Source: Stenotrophomonas sp. Ste86 (lineage in GTDB: Bacteria; Pseudomonadota; Gammaproteobacteria; Xanthomonadales; Xanthomonadaceae). From it: 64,000 bases of DNA. Of the stretch, positions 1-9,175 are shown in pieces; position 1 is the stretch's first letter; every line of letters starts with the position of its first letter. Both the position numbers and the translations under genes were made by a program. The notes under the pieces are model-generated. The model was given only the letters and a program-made list of their open reading frames with translations, had not been told where the DNA came from and searched no databases. The stretch spans positions 1 through 64,000 of the forward strand of contig NZ_JALJRW010000016.1 in the NCBI RefSeq assembly GCF_024519465.1, in the 5' to 3' direction.

Positions 1-30
1 CAACACCTGTGCATGATCTCGACCGGCGCG

Positions 31-54
31 GTGCCGAGCATGGCTCGGCACTAC
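31..54. repeat. SMAG-type GTAG palindrome
   Basis: The palindrome GTGCCGAGCATGGCTCGGCAC is followed by TAC, so the complement reads GTAG then the stem. This is the organisation of the SMAG (Stenotrophomonas GTAG) REP-like repeats. Similar copies occur in many other intergenic gaps of this window. Confidence 0.75.
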
Positions 55-257
55 CCGGCCGCGGGGAATGCACTTACCTGGCCTGGCCCGGTCATTTCCC
101 CATCGACCACGTTTCATGCTGCGGCCGCATCGACGCATGGCCCTGTGATGCGGAGGCCCCCTACACAGGGCCATGCCCATCCTCGCCAGGCCATCGTCGG
201 CGAGGACATCGCACCGGCGGTCCAGCATGATGCAACCCTGCTGCGCAGCCCGATAAA
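55..257. other. gene-free left flank
   Basis: No convincing gene is visible. The short open frames on both strands have no family resemblance and no good ribosome-binding site. The stretch lies between a SMAG element and the terminator of the chemotaxis gene. Confidence 0.5.
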
Positions 258-290
258 TAAAAACGGCGCCCTCGCGGGCGCCGTTTGTCT
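258..290 (-). terminator. intrinsic terminator of the chemotaxis gene
   Basis: A GC-rich hairpin (ACGGCGCC, loop, GGCGCCGT) is followed on the minus strand by TTTTTATTT. It lies about 60 bases past the stop of the chemotaxis receptor. On the plus strand the stem is followed by a weaker T-rich tail, so some bidirectional activity is possible. Confidence 0.85.
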
Positions 291-351
291 TTCTGGCTGA
301 TGCGCCCGCCGCAACATCGGTGCATGGCGCGGGTCGCTGTCGAACGCTGGC

Positions 352-2121
352 TCAGACCTCCATGGCCTCCGCTTCACGCGCCAACGTCCTCGGTGGCTGC
401 ACGCGCTGCCCATGCCGGAACACCGCCACCGCTTCGGTCAACTCGGCCGCCTGCTCCTCGAGCAGGCGCGCGGCCGCGCTGGCTTCTTCCACCAAGGCGG
501 CGTTCTGTTGGGTGGCGTCGTCCATCTGCGCAACGGTCTGGTTGACCTGGTCGATGCCGCTGGCCTGTTCCTGGGAGGCCGAGGAGATCTCGGCCATGAT
601 GCCGCTGACCCCGGCCACGCTGCCGACGATCTCGGCCATGGTCCTGCCGGCATCCTGCACCAGACGGGCGCCGTCGGCGACCTGCAGCACGGAGTCCTCG
701 ATCAGGCCCTTGATCTCCTTGGCGGCGTCGGCGGAGCGATGGGCCAGCGTACGTACTTCGCTGGCCACCACGGCGAAACCACGGCCCTGGTCGCCGGCAC
801 GCGCGGCTTCGACCGCCGCGTTCAGCGCGAGGATGTTGGTCTGGAAGGCGATGCCGTCGATTACCCCGGTGATGTCACCGATGCGTCTGGAGGCCACCTG
901 GATGGCCTCCATGGTCGTGACCACGCGGCCCACCACTTGGCTGCCGCGGCCGGCGACATCCTGCGCGCCTTGGGCAAGCGCGCTGGCCTGGCGCGCGTGC
1001 TCGGCGTTCTGGCGCACGGTGGAGGTGAGCTCTTCCATCGACGCGGCCGTCTCCTCCAGATGTGCCGCCTGGCGCTCGGTGCGCTCGGAAAGATCGTTGT
1101 TGCCGGTGGCGATTTCGCTGGCCGCCAGCGAAATCGAGCCGGTGCACTGTTTGATGCGTTCGACCATGGCGGTCAGCTGCGCAGCGGTGGCGTTGGCGTC
1201 GCGCTGCATGGCGGCGAAGGCGCCGTCGAAGTCGCCCTGCATGCGTTGGTCCAGGTCGCCGCGGGCGAGTGCGGACAGCACCCGGCGGATCTCGCCCACG
1301 GTGCCGCCGACGCTTTCCAGCAACTGATTGATGCCGCCGGTCAGCCCATCGAGGAAGCTGGTGCCGGCATTACCGACGGGTAGCCGGCGATCAAGGTCGC
1401 CCTTGGCGGCGGCGGCGACGATGTCGGCCACGGCGTTCTCCAGCTGCAGTTCCTGGGTGCGGTCATGCCACTCCACCGCAAAGCCCAGGCGCTTGCCCTG
1501 TGCGTCGAATACGGGCGTCACCACCTGCGCGAAATGCACCGGGCCGATGCGGATACGGCCGTGGTGAACCTGCTGCAGCGTGTTGAGGATGGCGCGAATG
1601 CGATCCGGATTGACATGGAAGCGGTGGATGCTGCTGCCGACCAAGCCGTCGACATCGAAATCCGGGAACGCTTCGCGCAGGCTGTCCTGCTGGTTGCGCA
1701 GCAGGCGGATGACCGCGTGGTTGATGTAGCGGATCACGTGGTCGTTGTCGGCGATCATCATCGCGGTTCGCGAAACATCCAAGGCCTGGCGGATCTGCGC
1801 ATCGTGCCGGTGCCCGGCGTCGTCGCGTTCACGGTCGCTGGCCAGCGCGAGCGCGGTGGCGTGGGACTGCTGTGTGTCGCGTTGGACGAGGTGCGCCTGC
1901 CGACGTACGCGCGCGGCCAGCACGAACAGCAACGTGGCGACCAGGGCCAGCGTGAGCAGCAGCCACCAGTGCCGCTGCCAGAGCGCGGTGCCCAGCGCGG
2001 CGGCGACAAGTACCGCGACCGACAGCAGGTAGAGGGTGTTGGTTCTGCCCGTCAGTGCGGACGGGTGGAGCGGATGAGTGCGGTCGGGCGGGCGGGACGG
2101 GGCGAGCGGATGGGCAGACAT
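352..2121 (-). CDS. methyl-accepting chemotaxis protein with PAS domain
   Basis: Inner-membrane chemoreceptor of 589 residues that would signal to CheA/CheW. Two closely spaced hydrophobic segments (about residues 29-46 and 53-70) leave almost no periplasmic loop, so sensing is probably cytoplasmic. A PAS-like region follows (about 110-220), then a HAMP-like linker with repeated GDLD(R/Q)R motifs, then a long coiled-coil signalling domain. The conserved hairpin tip [20 protein letters not shown] starts near residue 424. The start at 2121 was chosen because GGAG lies just upstream and the protein begins shortly before the first membrane segment; the frame stays open further upstream without family similarity. 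No che or flagellar genes are adjacent, and the ligand cannot be told from sequence. Confidence 0.9.
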   Translation of the reverse strand: MSAHPLAPSRPPDRTHPLHPSALTGRTNTLYLLSVAVLVAAALGTALWQRHWWLLLTLALVATLLFVLAARVRRQAHLVQRDTQQSHATALALASDRERDDAGHRHDAQIRQALDVSRTAMMIADNDHVIRYINHAVIRLLRNQQDSLREAFPDFDVDGLVGSSIHRFHVNPDRIRAILNTLQQVHHGRIRIGPVHFAQVVTPVFDAQGKRLGFAVEWHDRTQELQLENAVADIVAAAAKGDLDRRLPVGNAGTSFLDGLTGGINQLLESVGGTVGEIRRVLSALARGDLDQRMQGDFDGAFAAMQRDANATAAQLTAMVERIKQCTGSISLAASEIATGNNDLSERTERQAAHLEETAASMEELTSTVRQNAEHARQASALAQGAQDVAGRGSQVVGRVVTTMEAIQVASRRIGDITGVIDGIAFQTNILALNAAVEAARAGDQGRGFAVVASEVRTLAHRSADAAKEIKGLIEDSVLQVADGARLVQDAGRTMAEIVGSVAGVSGIMAEISSASQEQASGIDQVNQTVAQMDDATQQNAALVEEASAAARLLEEQAAELTEAVAVFRHGQRVQPPRTLAREAEAMEV

Positions 2122-2635
2122 GGCAACTCCAGGATCAGAAGCAGGCGGGATGGCCCGACGCGCGCGGAGGCGGACAGGCGAAAGGCGCGCCGAACACCGT
2201 GGTTGCGGTGGGCGCTGCGAAAGAGGTGAGCGTCGGGGCGGACGGCAGGCGATGACAGGCAAGGCAACCGCGGCGACGGTGCGGGGCACCGCCGGCATGG
2301 CCCGGTCCTTGTGGGCGATGGCACAGCCAACACGGCATTGCGACGACGTTCCCTGAAGCCTTGGGGTGGTGCGCGGCTTCGCGACGGCGGAGCAAGCGAC
2401 GGCGCAGGCCGAAGACATCGTCCTGCTTTATCGGTATCGGTCCAATTGCGTGGAAGTTGAGTGCGTCAGGTTGTCGCAGCCACCGGTGGGGCTGCGGTGC
2501 GCTGGCTGCGGCGGCGCTTGCCGCTGCACAGACGCGTCATCACCGGTCCGTGCGTCAATGAGATCGCAGTTGAGGTCGGTGCTCGTTCGGGAACCGACCC
2601 TACCCGGGCAGCATCACCGCATGCGTGCAGACGCC
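2122..2635. other. gene-free region upstream of the chemotaxis gene
   Basis: About 0.5 kb without a supported gene. On the minus strand ACCGATAA (plus 2428-2435) resembles the -10 of a FliA (sigma-28) promoter, but no matching -35 is seen at the usual spacing. Open frames crossing the region continue antisense into neighbouring genes and look spurious. Confidence 0.45.
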
Positions 2636-2760
2636 GTGCTGCATACGATTGTCCGACGCATGCGGAAACGGGGGCTGCATGCGATTGCCCTATCCATACG
2701 GACATAGGTGCTGATTGCGATTGCCCTACCCATGCGGATACAGGTGCCGCACGCGATTAC
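2636..2760. repeat. 36-bp tandem repeat, about 3.4 copies
   Basis: Three contiguous 36-bp units start at 2636, 2672 and 2708, followed by a partial fourth from 2744. The shared core is TGC(A/G)ATTGCCCTA-CCATGCGGA with substitutions between copies; unit 1 is the most diverged. Units touch without spacers, so this is not a CRISPR. The array ends about 13 bases before the stop of the alpha/beta hydrolase. It reads as 12-residue repeats in one plus frame, but that frame runs antisense through the hydrolase. Confidence 0.85.
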
Positions 2761-2772
2761 CGGGTGTGCGCC

Positions 2773-3621
2773 TCAGCCGGCCAGGAACCGGCGGACCACG
2801 TCACCGACTACCTGCGGGTGTTCCATATGCAGGTGATGGGTGCCGGGGAACACCGCCAGGCATCCGTTGCGCAACAGCTTGATGCGCTCGCTGCGGAGGG
2901 GTTCGGGATAGTACGACTGCGCCGGCGTGGCGTAGATCACCTGGGTAGGGCATTCGATCGCGGCGAGCAGGTCGTCGATCTGCGCTTCGCTCAGACGCAT
3001 CGCGGTGGGCAGCATCAGGCGTGGATCGCTGCACCAGCTGTAGCCACCGTCGACCGGTTTGACGCCGCGTTCGACCAGCAGGCGTGCGCACGGCTCGCTG
3101 AGCTGGTTGGTCATCATGCGTGCGCGGATCGGGGCGGACAGGTCGGGGAATACGCGCAGGTTTTTCCCGGGCAGCGCACGTGCGGCGCGTACGTGGTCGC
3201 GCAGGCGCTGGGCGGTTTCATCCTCGGGGCCGCGCAGGCCGCCGAGGGCTTCGATCGCCACCAGCCGCTCCACGCGCTCGGGTGCGGCCGCTGCGGTCAG
3301 GCTGGCGATGCCGGCGCCCATCGAATGGCCGATCAGGGTGAAGCGATCCCAACCCAGTGCATCGGCGACATCGAGTACGTGGCAGATCGCGCCGGGCGTG
3401 TTGTATTGGGTGCCGGCCGGCAGGTGCGCGCTGTGGCCATGCCCGGGCAGGTCGAGGCAGACCATGTCCAGGTCGGGCAGCTGCGCGGCCAGTGGGACGA
3501 AACTGGCCGCGTTGTCGAGCCAGCCGTGCAGCGCCAGTACGCGCTGACCACCCGGCTGCGCCGCGCGCAGACCGGCGGCGATGAAGCCGCCGACGGCCAG
3601 GGAAAATGGCTGCAGGCTCAT
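2773..3621 (-). CDS. alpha/beta hydrolase
   Basis: A 282-residue cytoplasmic alpha/beta-fold hydrolase. [10 protein letters not shown] (about 32-41) forms the oxyanion-hole loop, LDLPGHGHS lies at 57-64, and GHSMG holds the nucleophile Ser100. THHLHMEH near 261-268 supplies the catalytic His. The start at 3621 overlaps the stop of hemH in ATGA, so the two genes are probably translationally coupled. Families of this type include esterases, lipases and epoxide-hydrolase-like enzymes; the substrate is unknown. The link to hemH is positional only. Confidence 0.88.
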   Translation of the reverse strand: MSLQPFSLAVGGFIAAGLRAAQPGGQRVLALHGWLDNAASFVPLAAQLPDLDMVCLDLPGHGHSAHLPAGTQYNTPGAICHVLDVADALGWDRFTLIGHSMGAGIASLTAAAAPERVERLVAIEALGGLRGPEDETAQRLRDHVRAARALPGKNLRVFPDLSAPIRARMMTNQLSEPCARLLVERGVKPVDGGYSWCSDPRLMLPTAMRLSEAQIDDLLAAIECPTQVIYATPAQSYYPEPLRSERIKLLRNGCLAVFPGTHHLHMEHPQVVGDVVRRFLAG

Positions 3622-4589
3622 CCCAGGGCCGCGATGCTCAGCCGCGACAACGCCAGCGCGTGTTCGGGGGCATCGTTGAGGCAGGGGATATAGCACATCC
3701 GCGCGCCGCGCTCGGCCACGGTCTCGGTGAAGCCCAGGGCGACTTCTTCCAGGGTTTCCAGGCAGTCGGTGGCAAAGCCCGGGCAGACCACGTCGATGGT
3801 GCGGACGCCGCCTTCGGCCATCGCCCACAGGGTCGGTTCGGCGTAGGGCTGCAGCCATTTCTCGCGACCGAAGCGCGACTGGTAGGTGAGCCGCCAGGCG
3901 TCATCGGGAAGATCCAGCGCCTGCGCGATCGCCTTGGCACTGGCCTCGCAGCGCTGCGGATACGGATCGCCGGCATCGGCCAGGCGCTGCGGGATGCCAT
4001 GGAAGGAAAACACCAGCTGCTCGCCGCGACCGTGCTCGGCCCACCACTGGCGGATGCGGGTGGCCACCGCCTCGACCCAGTCCGGATCGACCGCGTAATC
4101 GCGCACCAGGGTGACGGTGACGCCGGGATGCCGTGGCTGCCAGTCGCGCACCTGGTCCTCGATGGAGGCGGTGGTGGTGGTCGAATACTGCGGATACAGC
4201 GGCAGCACCACGATCCGGCGCATGCCCTCGGCCGCCAGCCGGTCCAGCTCGGCGGTCAGTGCCGGGGCGCCGTAGCGCATGGCGTGGCGCACCCGCACGT
4301 TGGGCATCAACGCCTGCATGGCCTCGGCCAGTCGCCGTGTGTAGACCATCAGCGGCGAGCCGTCCGGCAGCCACACCTGGGCATACTTTGCGGCCGAGCG
4401 GCCACTGCGCAGCGGCAGGATAAGCCCGTACAGCAAGGGTTTCCACAGCAGTGGCGGGATCGCGACCACGCGTGGATCGGTGAGGAATTCAGCCAGATAA
4501 CGACGCACCGCCGGGGCAGTGGGCGTCTCGGGGGTGCCTAGATTGACCGCCAGCACGGCGGTGTCGGGTGCGTCGAGCATAGGGGGCAT
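3618..4589 (-). CDS. hemH: ferrochelatase
   Basis: Inserts Fe2+ into protoporphyrin IX in the last step of haem synthesis. The protein is 323 residues, normal for the family. VNLGTPETP lies at the N-terminus, [11 protein letters not shown] at about 129-139, FSFHGIPQ with catalytic His197, and [14 protein letters not shown] near 269-282 with the conserved acidic residues. Start 4589 is used; an in-frame ATG nine bases downstream is possible and neither has a strong ribosome-binding site. It is first in a two-gene operon with the alpha/beta hydrolase and divergent from the SYLF gene. Confidence 0.95.
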   Translation of the reverse strand: MPPMLDAPDTAVLAVNLGTPETPTAPAVRRYLAEFLTDPRVVAIPPLLWKPLLYGLILPLRSGRSAAKYAQVWLPDGSPLMVYTRRLAEAMQALMPNVRVRHAMRYGAPALTAELDRLAAEGMRRIVVLPLYPQYSTTTTASIEDQVRDWQPRHPGVTVTLVRDYAVDPDWVEAVATRIRQWWAEHGRGEQLVFSFHGIPQRLADAGDPYPQRCEASAKAIAQALDLPDDAWRLTYQSRFGREKWLQPYAEPTLWAMAEGGVRTIDVVCPGFATDCLETLEEVALGFTETVAERGARMCYIPCLNDAPEHALALSRLSIAALG

Positions 4590-4621
4590 TCTCGCAGGTC
4601 TTCGCGATTGCGGGATGGAAT

Positions 4622-4684
4622 CGATGAATCACGATGCGGGATGCGGCATATCAATAGACGGCATCACTCATTGCGGATTCATCG
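4622..4684. repeat. spaced inverted repeat in the hemH/SYLF divergent gap
   Basis: CGATGAATC (4622-4630) and its exact complement GATTCATCG (4676-4684) flank 45 bases between two divergent genes. This could be a looping or paired-operator arrangement, or chance. No promoter hexamers could be assigned with confidence. Confidence 0.4.
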
Positions 4685-4745
4685 CCAGCCTTCTAAGTTC
4701 AGGATCTTGCTTTATCTTCGTCTGCATCGACTTCTGGAGCCCACC

Positions 4746-5648
4746 ATGCGCCGCCTCAGCCTTGTACTGCTGATCTCCGCCAGCCTGCTGTTGTCCACCC
4801 AGGCGATGGCCGGGCCACAGGAAGACCAGCGCGCCCGCAATGCGGTGCGTGTATTGAACGAGATCCAGGAAATGCCCGAGCAGGGCATTCCGGACAAGTT
4901 GCTGGATGAAGGCCGCGCGATCGTGGTCATTCCTGACACGATCAAGGCGGGTCTGGTGATTGGCGGGCGGCGTGGCCACGGCCTGATGTCGGTCAAGAAT
5001 GCCGACGGCAGCTGGTCCAACCCGGTCTTCGTCAAGCTGACCGGCGGCAGCATCGGCTTCCAGGCCGGCGTGCAGTCCTCGGACGTGGTGCTGGTGTTCC
5101 GCAATGACCGCAGCCTGGACAACCTGGTCAACGGCAAGTTCACGCTGGGCGCCGATGCAGGCGTGGCCGCCGGTCCGGTCGGGCGCAATGCCGCCGCCGC
5201 CACCGATGGCCAGCTGAAGGCCGAAATCTGGTCGTGGTCGCGTGCCCGTGGCCTGTTTGCCGGTGTCGCCCTGGACGGTGCCGTGCTGCAGATCGACGAT
5301 GCCGCCAACCTGGACGCCTACGGCAGCAACACCACGCCGCGCATGGTGTTCGAGGGCCGCATGGGCGAGCCACCGTCGATCGACGTGGTGGCCTTCCGCG
5401 ATCGCCTGGAAGAAGCCACCTATTCCGCTCGTGAGAAGCGCGGCACCGCCGGCAGCGCGCCGGCCCCGACCGCACGCCCGACCGCGCCGGTTGCCGCGCC
5501 ATCGGCGGCGCCGGTAACTGAACAGGCACCGGCGGCAGGCGCGACCACCGCGCCACTGCAGCCCACCCCGGCCCAGCCGGCGCCCCAGCAGGGTTTCCAG
5601 TCCGTCGGTGAAGGGGAAGTCCGAACTGAATCGCTGGACGGCAACTGA
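4746..5648 (+). CDS. secreted SYLF/Ysc84-domain lipid-binding protein
   Basis: A 300-residue protein. A signal peptide (MRRLSLVLLISASLLLSTQAMA) is followed by a SYLF/Ysc84 domain (about 25-215) with the family-type motifs GRAIVVIPDTIKAGLVIGGRRG and SWSRARGLFAGVALDGAVL. The last roughly 75 residues are a low-complexity Pro/Ala tail. SYLF domains bind phosphoinositides in eukaryotes; bacterial secreted members have no firmly established role. Start 4746 gives the signal peptide; longer in-frame starts would bury it. It lies 73 bases upstream of tatA, but its signal peptide is Sec-type without a twin-arginine motif. Confidence 0.88.
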   Translation: MRRLSLVLLISASLLLSTQAMAGPQEDQRARNAVRVLNEIQEMPEQGIPDKLLDEGRAIVVIPDTIKAGLVIGGRRGHGLMSVKNADGSWSNPVFVKLTGGSIGFQAGVQSSDVVLVFRNDRSLDNLVNGKFTLGADAGVAAGPVGRNAAAATDGQLKAEIWSWSRARGLFAGVALDGAVLQIDDAANLDAYGSNTTPRMVFEGRMGEPPSIDVVAFRDRLEEATYSAREKRGTAGSAPAPTARPTAPVAAPSAAPVTEQAPAAGATTAPLQPTPAQPAPQQGFQSVGEGEVRTESLDGN

Positions 5649-5658
5649 CTTTCGTCAC

Positions 5659-5683
5659 GCGCGCCGGCCTGTGGCCGGTGCGC
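5659..5683. repeat. GC-rich hairpin between the SYLF gene and tatA
   Basis: GCGC-CGGCC-TGT-GGCCGG-TGCGC forms an imperfect hairpin in the 73-base gap. There is no T-tract, so it is a weak terminator at best; it may be a degenerate REP-like element. Confidence 0.45.
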
Positions 5684-5721
5684 TATGCTCAACTGTCTGA
5701 TCACTACGTAACGAGCAGCTC

Positions 5722-5949
5722 ATGGGCAGTTTCAGCATCTGGCATTGGTTGGTCGTGCTGGTCATCGTTCTGCTGGTGTTCGGCACCAAGAAACTGACCA
5801 GCGGCGCCAAGGACCTTGGCAGCGCCGTCAAGGAATTCAAGAAGGGCATGCACGACGAGGACAAGCCGAACGCGCAGCTCAGCGACAACTCGCGTCCGCA
5901 GGACTCGACGACGACGTCGCAGACCGAGCACGACCGCGACCCGCGCTGA
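5722..5949 (+). CDS. tatA: twin-arginine translocase subunit TatA
   Basis: A 75-residue pore-forming component of the Tat system, which exports folded proteins. A short N-terminal membrane helix ([17 protein letters not shown]) with the FGTKKL hinge precedes an amphipathic helix ([15 protein letters not shown]) and a polar tail. It is the first gene of tatABC, 15 bases before tatB. Length and topology fit TatA/E. Confidence 0.95.
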   Translation: MGSFSIWHWLVVLVIVLLVFGTKKLTSGAKDLGSAVKEFKKGMHDEDKPNAQLSDNSRPQDSTTTSQTEHDRDPR

Positions 5950-5964
5950 TCGGGACGTTCGAGC

Positions 5965-6537
5965 GTGTTCGATATCGGTTTCAGTGAACTGCTGGTCATC
6001 GCGGTGGTGGCCCTGGTCGTGCTCGGTCCCGAGCGCCTGCCCAAGGCCGCCCGCTTTGCCGGGCTGTGGGTGCGCCGCGCGCGCAACCAGTGGGACTCGG
6101 TGAAGCAGGAGCTTGAGCGCGAGCTGCATGCCGACGAGATCAAGCGCCAGTTCCGCGATGTGCAGTCCTCGGTGCAGGACACCGAAGCGCAGCTGCGTGC
6201 CAGCGGTGAAGCCGTCCGCCGCGAAGCGGAGATGATGCGCCAGGACGTGGCACGCCATGGCGATGCGGTAGCGGCCGCGGCCGGCGATGAGCCGGTCATG
6301 ACCGGTCCGGCACCGGGTTCGCCGGCCAGCGTCGCCCAGCACGTGGTGGCGCCGGATGCGGTTTCGGTCGAGGCGCCGCGCGATGCGATGGCCCCGCCGG
6401 GTATCGATGGCACCTCGCCGCGCGCGATGGCCACGGCCACGGCCCCGTCACCGGTAGCCCCAGACCCTGCCCCGCTGCCGCACGTCGAGGGCGCACCAGG
6501 CACGGCCCCACTGCCGGGCAACGAGGCGCCGCGATGA
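5965..6537 (+). CDS. tatB: twin-arginine translocase subunit TatB
   Basis: A 190-residue partner of TatC in the Tat receptor complex. It starts with GTG at 5965: FDIGFSELLVIAVVALVVLG, then PERLPKAAR, the usual TatB N-terminal helix and hinge. A long charged amphipathic helix and a Pro/Ala-rich tail follow. The stop overlaps the tatC start in ATGA, so TatB and TatC are translationally coupled. Confidence 0.95.
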   Translation: MFDIGFSELLVIAVVALVVLGPERLPKAARFAGLWVRRARNQWDSVKQELERELHADEIKRQFRDVQSSVQDTEAQLRASGEAVRREAEMMRQDVARHGDAVAAAAGDEPVMTGPAPGSPASVAQHVVAPDAVSVEAPRDAMAPPGIDGTSPRAMATATAPSPVAPDPAPLPHVEGAPGTAPLPGNEAPR

Positions 6538-7280
6538 GCGAACACGAGTATCCGGAAAGCTCGCTGGTGGAGCATCTGATCGAGCTGCGCGCGCGTCTGG
6601 TGCGCGCGATCATCGGCCTGCTCGCGGTGCTGCTGCTGTTGCTGCCTTTCTCGCGCACGATCTACACCTGGCTGGCCGAGCCGCTGATTTCGCAGCTGCC
6701 CAACGGGCAGACGATGATTGCGACCAATCCGGCTGGCGCGTTTTTCGCACCGCTCAAGCTGACCTTCTTCGTGGCCGTGTTCGTGGCGGTGCCCTGGCTG
6801 CTGTACCAGCTGTGGGCGTTCGTGGCGCCGGGGCTGTACGCGCGCGAAAAGCGCCTGGCCGTGCCGCTGCTGGCCTCGTCGGTGTTGCTGTTTTATCTGG
6901 GCTGCGCGTTTGCCTACTTCCTGGTGCTGCCGGCGGTATTCCACTTCCTGACCACCTTCCGCCCGGAAGTGATTGCGATCACTCCCGACGCGAATGCCTA
7001 CCTGGACTTCGTGCTGGCGATCTTCTTCGCCTTCGGCACCAGTTTCGAGTTGCCGGTGGCGATGGTGATCCTGGTGCTGCTGGGCTGGGTGTCGCCGCAG
7101 CAGTTCAAGGAAAGCCGCGGCTATGCGGTGGTGGGCATTTTCATCGTGGCCGCGGTGCTGACCCCGCCGGACGTGGTGTCGCAGCTGCTGCTGGCCATTC
7201 CCATGTGCGTGCTTTACGAGCTGGGGATACATGCGGCCAAGTGGCTGGTGCCCTCGTCGGTGGTGAAGCCGGCCGGGTGA
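6534..7280 (+). CDS. tatC: twin-arginine translocase subunit TatC
   Basis: A 248-residue polytopic inner-membrane protein that recognises twin-arginine signal peptides. The N-terminal SSLVEHLIELRARLVRAI motif is typical, and about six membrane helices follow. The family-type stretches FFAPLKLTFFVAVFVAVPW and FGTSFELPV are present. Length is normal. It is the last gene of tatABC, with a terminator about 110 bases downstream. Confidence 0.96.
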   Translation: MSEHEYPESSLVEHLIELRARLVRAIIGLLAVLLLLLPFSRTIYTWLAEPLISQLPNGQTMIATNPAGAFFAPLKLTFFVAVFVAVPWLLYQLWAFVAPGLYAREKRLAVPLLASSVLLFYLGCAFAYFLVLPAVFHFLTTFRPEVIAITPDANAYLDFVLAIFFAFGTSFELPVAMVILVLLGWVSPQQFKESRGYAVVGIFIVAAVLTPPDVVSQLLLAIPMCVLYELGIHAAKWLVPSSVVKPAG

Positions 7281-7350
7281 TGGGTAATGGGGCGTCGGGT
7301 TACGGCAGCTGATCGTCGCTGTGGCCGATTGAAGGCAGTCGATCAAAGGC

Positions 7351-7373
7351 AGCCGACCAACGGTCGGCTCTAC
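7351..7373. repeat. SMAG-type palindrome
   Basis: AGCCGACCAACGGTCGGCT followed by CTAC; the complement is GTAG plus the stem. It lies between tatC and the shared terminator. Confidence 0.7.
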
Positions 7374-7388
7374 GGCGAGGGCGCAAAT

Positions 7389-7416
7389 AAAAACCCCGGC
7401 ATCTGCCGGGGTTTTT
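7389..7416. terminator. bidirectional terminator between tatC and the BPSS1780-like gene
   Basis: AAAAACCCCGGC-ATCT-GCCGGGGTTTTT is a perfect hairpin with A/T tracts on both sides. It can end tatABC on the plus strand and the convergent membrane-protein gene on the minus strand. Confidence 0.92.
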
Positions 7417-7425
7417 GTTTGTCGA

Positions 7426-8328
7426 TCAGGCCGCGAACACGTTGCTTGGGCCGGGAACCGGCGGCGGCGGGGTACGGCCACGGTGGGCGAACATCTGCTT
7501 CCAGGCCGCATACACCGCGCCGACATACAGCGGCATGATCACCGTGCTCATCGACAACTGCACCACGAATGCCGCCGCGCCCATGCCGCCGAACAACAGC
7601 GCCAGCTGCATCAGGATAAACACCAGGAAATAAATGCACAGCGCCGCGATCAGGCCGAGCACCATGAACACTGCCATCGCGCCGAAGTTCTCCAGGCAAC
7701 CCTGCAGGCTCATGCGCAGCGCATGCATGCCGCTTTGGCGGTCGAACACCACCAGCGCCGGCTGGGTGAACATGGCCATGCTCAGCGCCACGAAGGTGGC
7801 GAAGGTGATCAGGATCCACAGCAGGATGCGCTTGACCGGCGCGTCGGCCATCAGCGCCAGGATCTGCTCGTTGCTGGGCTGGGTGCCGGACTGCTGCAGC
7901 TGCTGCATCTTGTGCAGCATGTCGCTGGAGGCGGTCAGGCCGTCGCTACCGATCAGGGCGAACAGCAGGGTGCCCAGTGCGATCACCGCGATGAGCTGGA
8001 TGGCCAGCGGCACCAGCAGGTGGGTGACGCGACGGTCGCGGATGGGTTGCAGCAGGTGGGTGGGCAGCGCCCGGTGGCCCTGGTCGATCTCGCTGACCGC
8101 CCACAGCATGCCGCCGAACACCAGCGGGCCCACCGCCAGCGACAACAGCTGCACCAGCAGCCCGAGCCAGCCGGGCAACAGCTGCGCCAGCACCAGGATC
8201 AGCGAGCTGACGATCATGCCGATCACGCCCAGCACCGCCAGTTGCAGCGGCGCGCGGCCATACAGGGAGAAAGCGTCCAGCAGCCATTGGGCGCCCGCCG
8301 AGGCGGGCAGCTTGCGAATCTCGCTCAT
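7426..8328 (-). CDS. BPSS1780-like integral membrane protein
   Basis: A 300-residue inner-membrane protein with about six predicted helices (roughly 29-50, 54-76, 100-125, 165-190, 217-245 and 250-275). The N-terminal pattern of Ala-Trp followed by a long amphipathic stretch resembles proteins annotated as BPSS1780 family, whose function is unknown. The C-terminus is a Pro-rich tail (TPPPPVPGPSNVFAA). A polar loop (about 128-160) lies between helices 3 and 4. It is convergent with tatC and shares the terminator. The family assignment is from memory and tentative. Confidence 0.75.
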   Translation of the reverse strand: MSEIRKLPASAGAQWLLDAFSLYGRAPLQLAVLGVIGMIVSSLILVLAQLLPGWLGLLVQLLSLAVGPLVFGGMLWAVSEIDQGHRALPTHLLQPIRDRRVTHLLVPLAIQLIAVIALGTLLFALIGSDGLTASSDMLHKMQQLQQSGTQPSNEQILALMADAPVKRILLWILITFATFVALSMAMFTQPALVVFDRQSGMHALRMSLQGCLENFGAMAVFMVLGLIAALCIYFLVFILMQLALLFGGMGAAAFVVQLSMSTVIMPLYVGAVYAAWKQMFAHRGRTPPPPVPGPSNVFAA

Positions 8329-8455
8329 ACCATTCCGGAACAGGGGAGGGGCATGCGCGCCCCGAATCCGATCGATTATCCCTGTTTTCCGTGCGCGTCA
8401 CCTGAAGGCCGGACGCGTTGCCCGGGACACTGCATCGCGCGGCCCGGCGGGGCGC

Positions 8456-9175
8456 TCAGGCGTTGCGTGCCTGGCGTACGAAACGGCGCAGCAGCTGGCG
8501 TGCCAGCGGCGCGGCACTGACCCCGCGGGCGACGCTGCGCGCGCAGCCGCCATGGCTGCGGATGCACTCGGCGCGGGCGCGGACGTAGCCGCGCATGTGG
8601 TGGGTGGCGAACTCGGGATGGAACTGCACGCCCCAGGCCTGGCGGCCGAAGCGGAAGGCATGGCAGTTGTCCTGTGCCGAACGCGCCAGGATCGCCGCAC
8701 CGTCGGGGGCGCGCAGCACCGTCTGCAGGTGCGTGGCGTGGGCCGGGAAGCGCTCGGGCAGCCCGGCGAACAACGGGTCTGTGCTGGCCGACGGATCCAG
8801 CGCCAGTTCGATGGTGCCCGACTCACGCCCGGCCGGGTTGTAGGCCACCTCGCCACCGAGGGCATGCGCCAGCAACTGGTGGCCGTAGCAGATGCCGAAC
8901 ACCGGCCGGTCGTCGTGGACGGCGCCGCGCAGCCACTGCGCGCTGCGTTCGCTCCAGTCGGCGCGGTCGGTAACGTAGGCGGCCGAGCCGGTGACGATCA
9001 CCCCGGCGAAGTTGCGGTGGTCGGGCAGGGCCCCGCCGTGTTCGACATCGACCACAACCGTTTCGTCGGCATCCAGGCCGGCGGCGACGCGGATCCAATG
9101 CGGAAACCGCCCGTAGCGACGCAGCGAGGCGACGGGTTGGCCGGTTTCAAGAATCAGGAACGGGGCGGAATTCAT
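8456..9175 (-). CDS. class I glutamine amidotransferase, GMP-synthase-like
   Basis: A 239-residue protein with the full triad of class I amidotransferases: FGICYGHQLLAHALGG with Cys96, and GVQFHPEF with His186 and Glu188. It stands alone without a synthetase domain, as in the GuaA-like family of uncharacterised amidotransferases; some members cleave gamma-glutamyl compounds. Its start lies 29 bases inside the upstream GspE-like gene in another frame, so translation may be coupled. The substrate is unknown. Confidence 0.87.
   Translation of the reverse strand: MNSAPFLILETGQPVASLRRYGRFPHWIRVAAGLDADETVVVDVEHGGALPDHRNFAGVIVTGSAAYVTDRADWSERSAQWLRGAVHDDRPVFGICYGHQLLAHALGGEVAYNPAGRESGTIELALDPSASTDPLFAGLPERFPAHATHLQTVLRAPDGAAILARSAQDNCHAFRFGRQAWGVQFHPEFATHHMRGYVRARAECIRSHGGCARSVARGVSAAPLARQLLRRFVRQARNA

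Noticed and set aside
2461..3693. Plus-strand open frame containing 12-residue Cys/His repeats from the 36-bp array
   Set aside because: It runs antisense through the whole alpha/beta hydrolase, which has intact catalytic motifs. The repeat is better treated as non-coding DNA.
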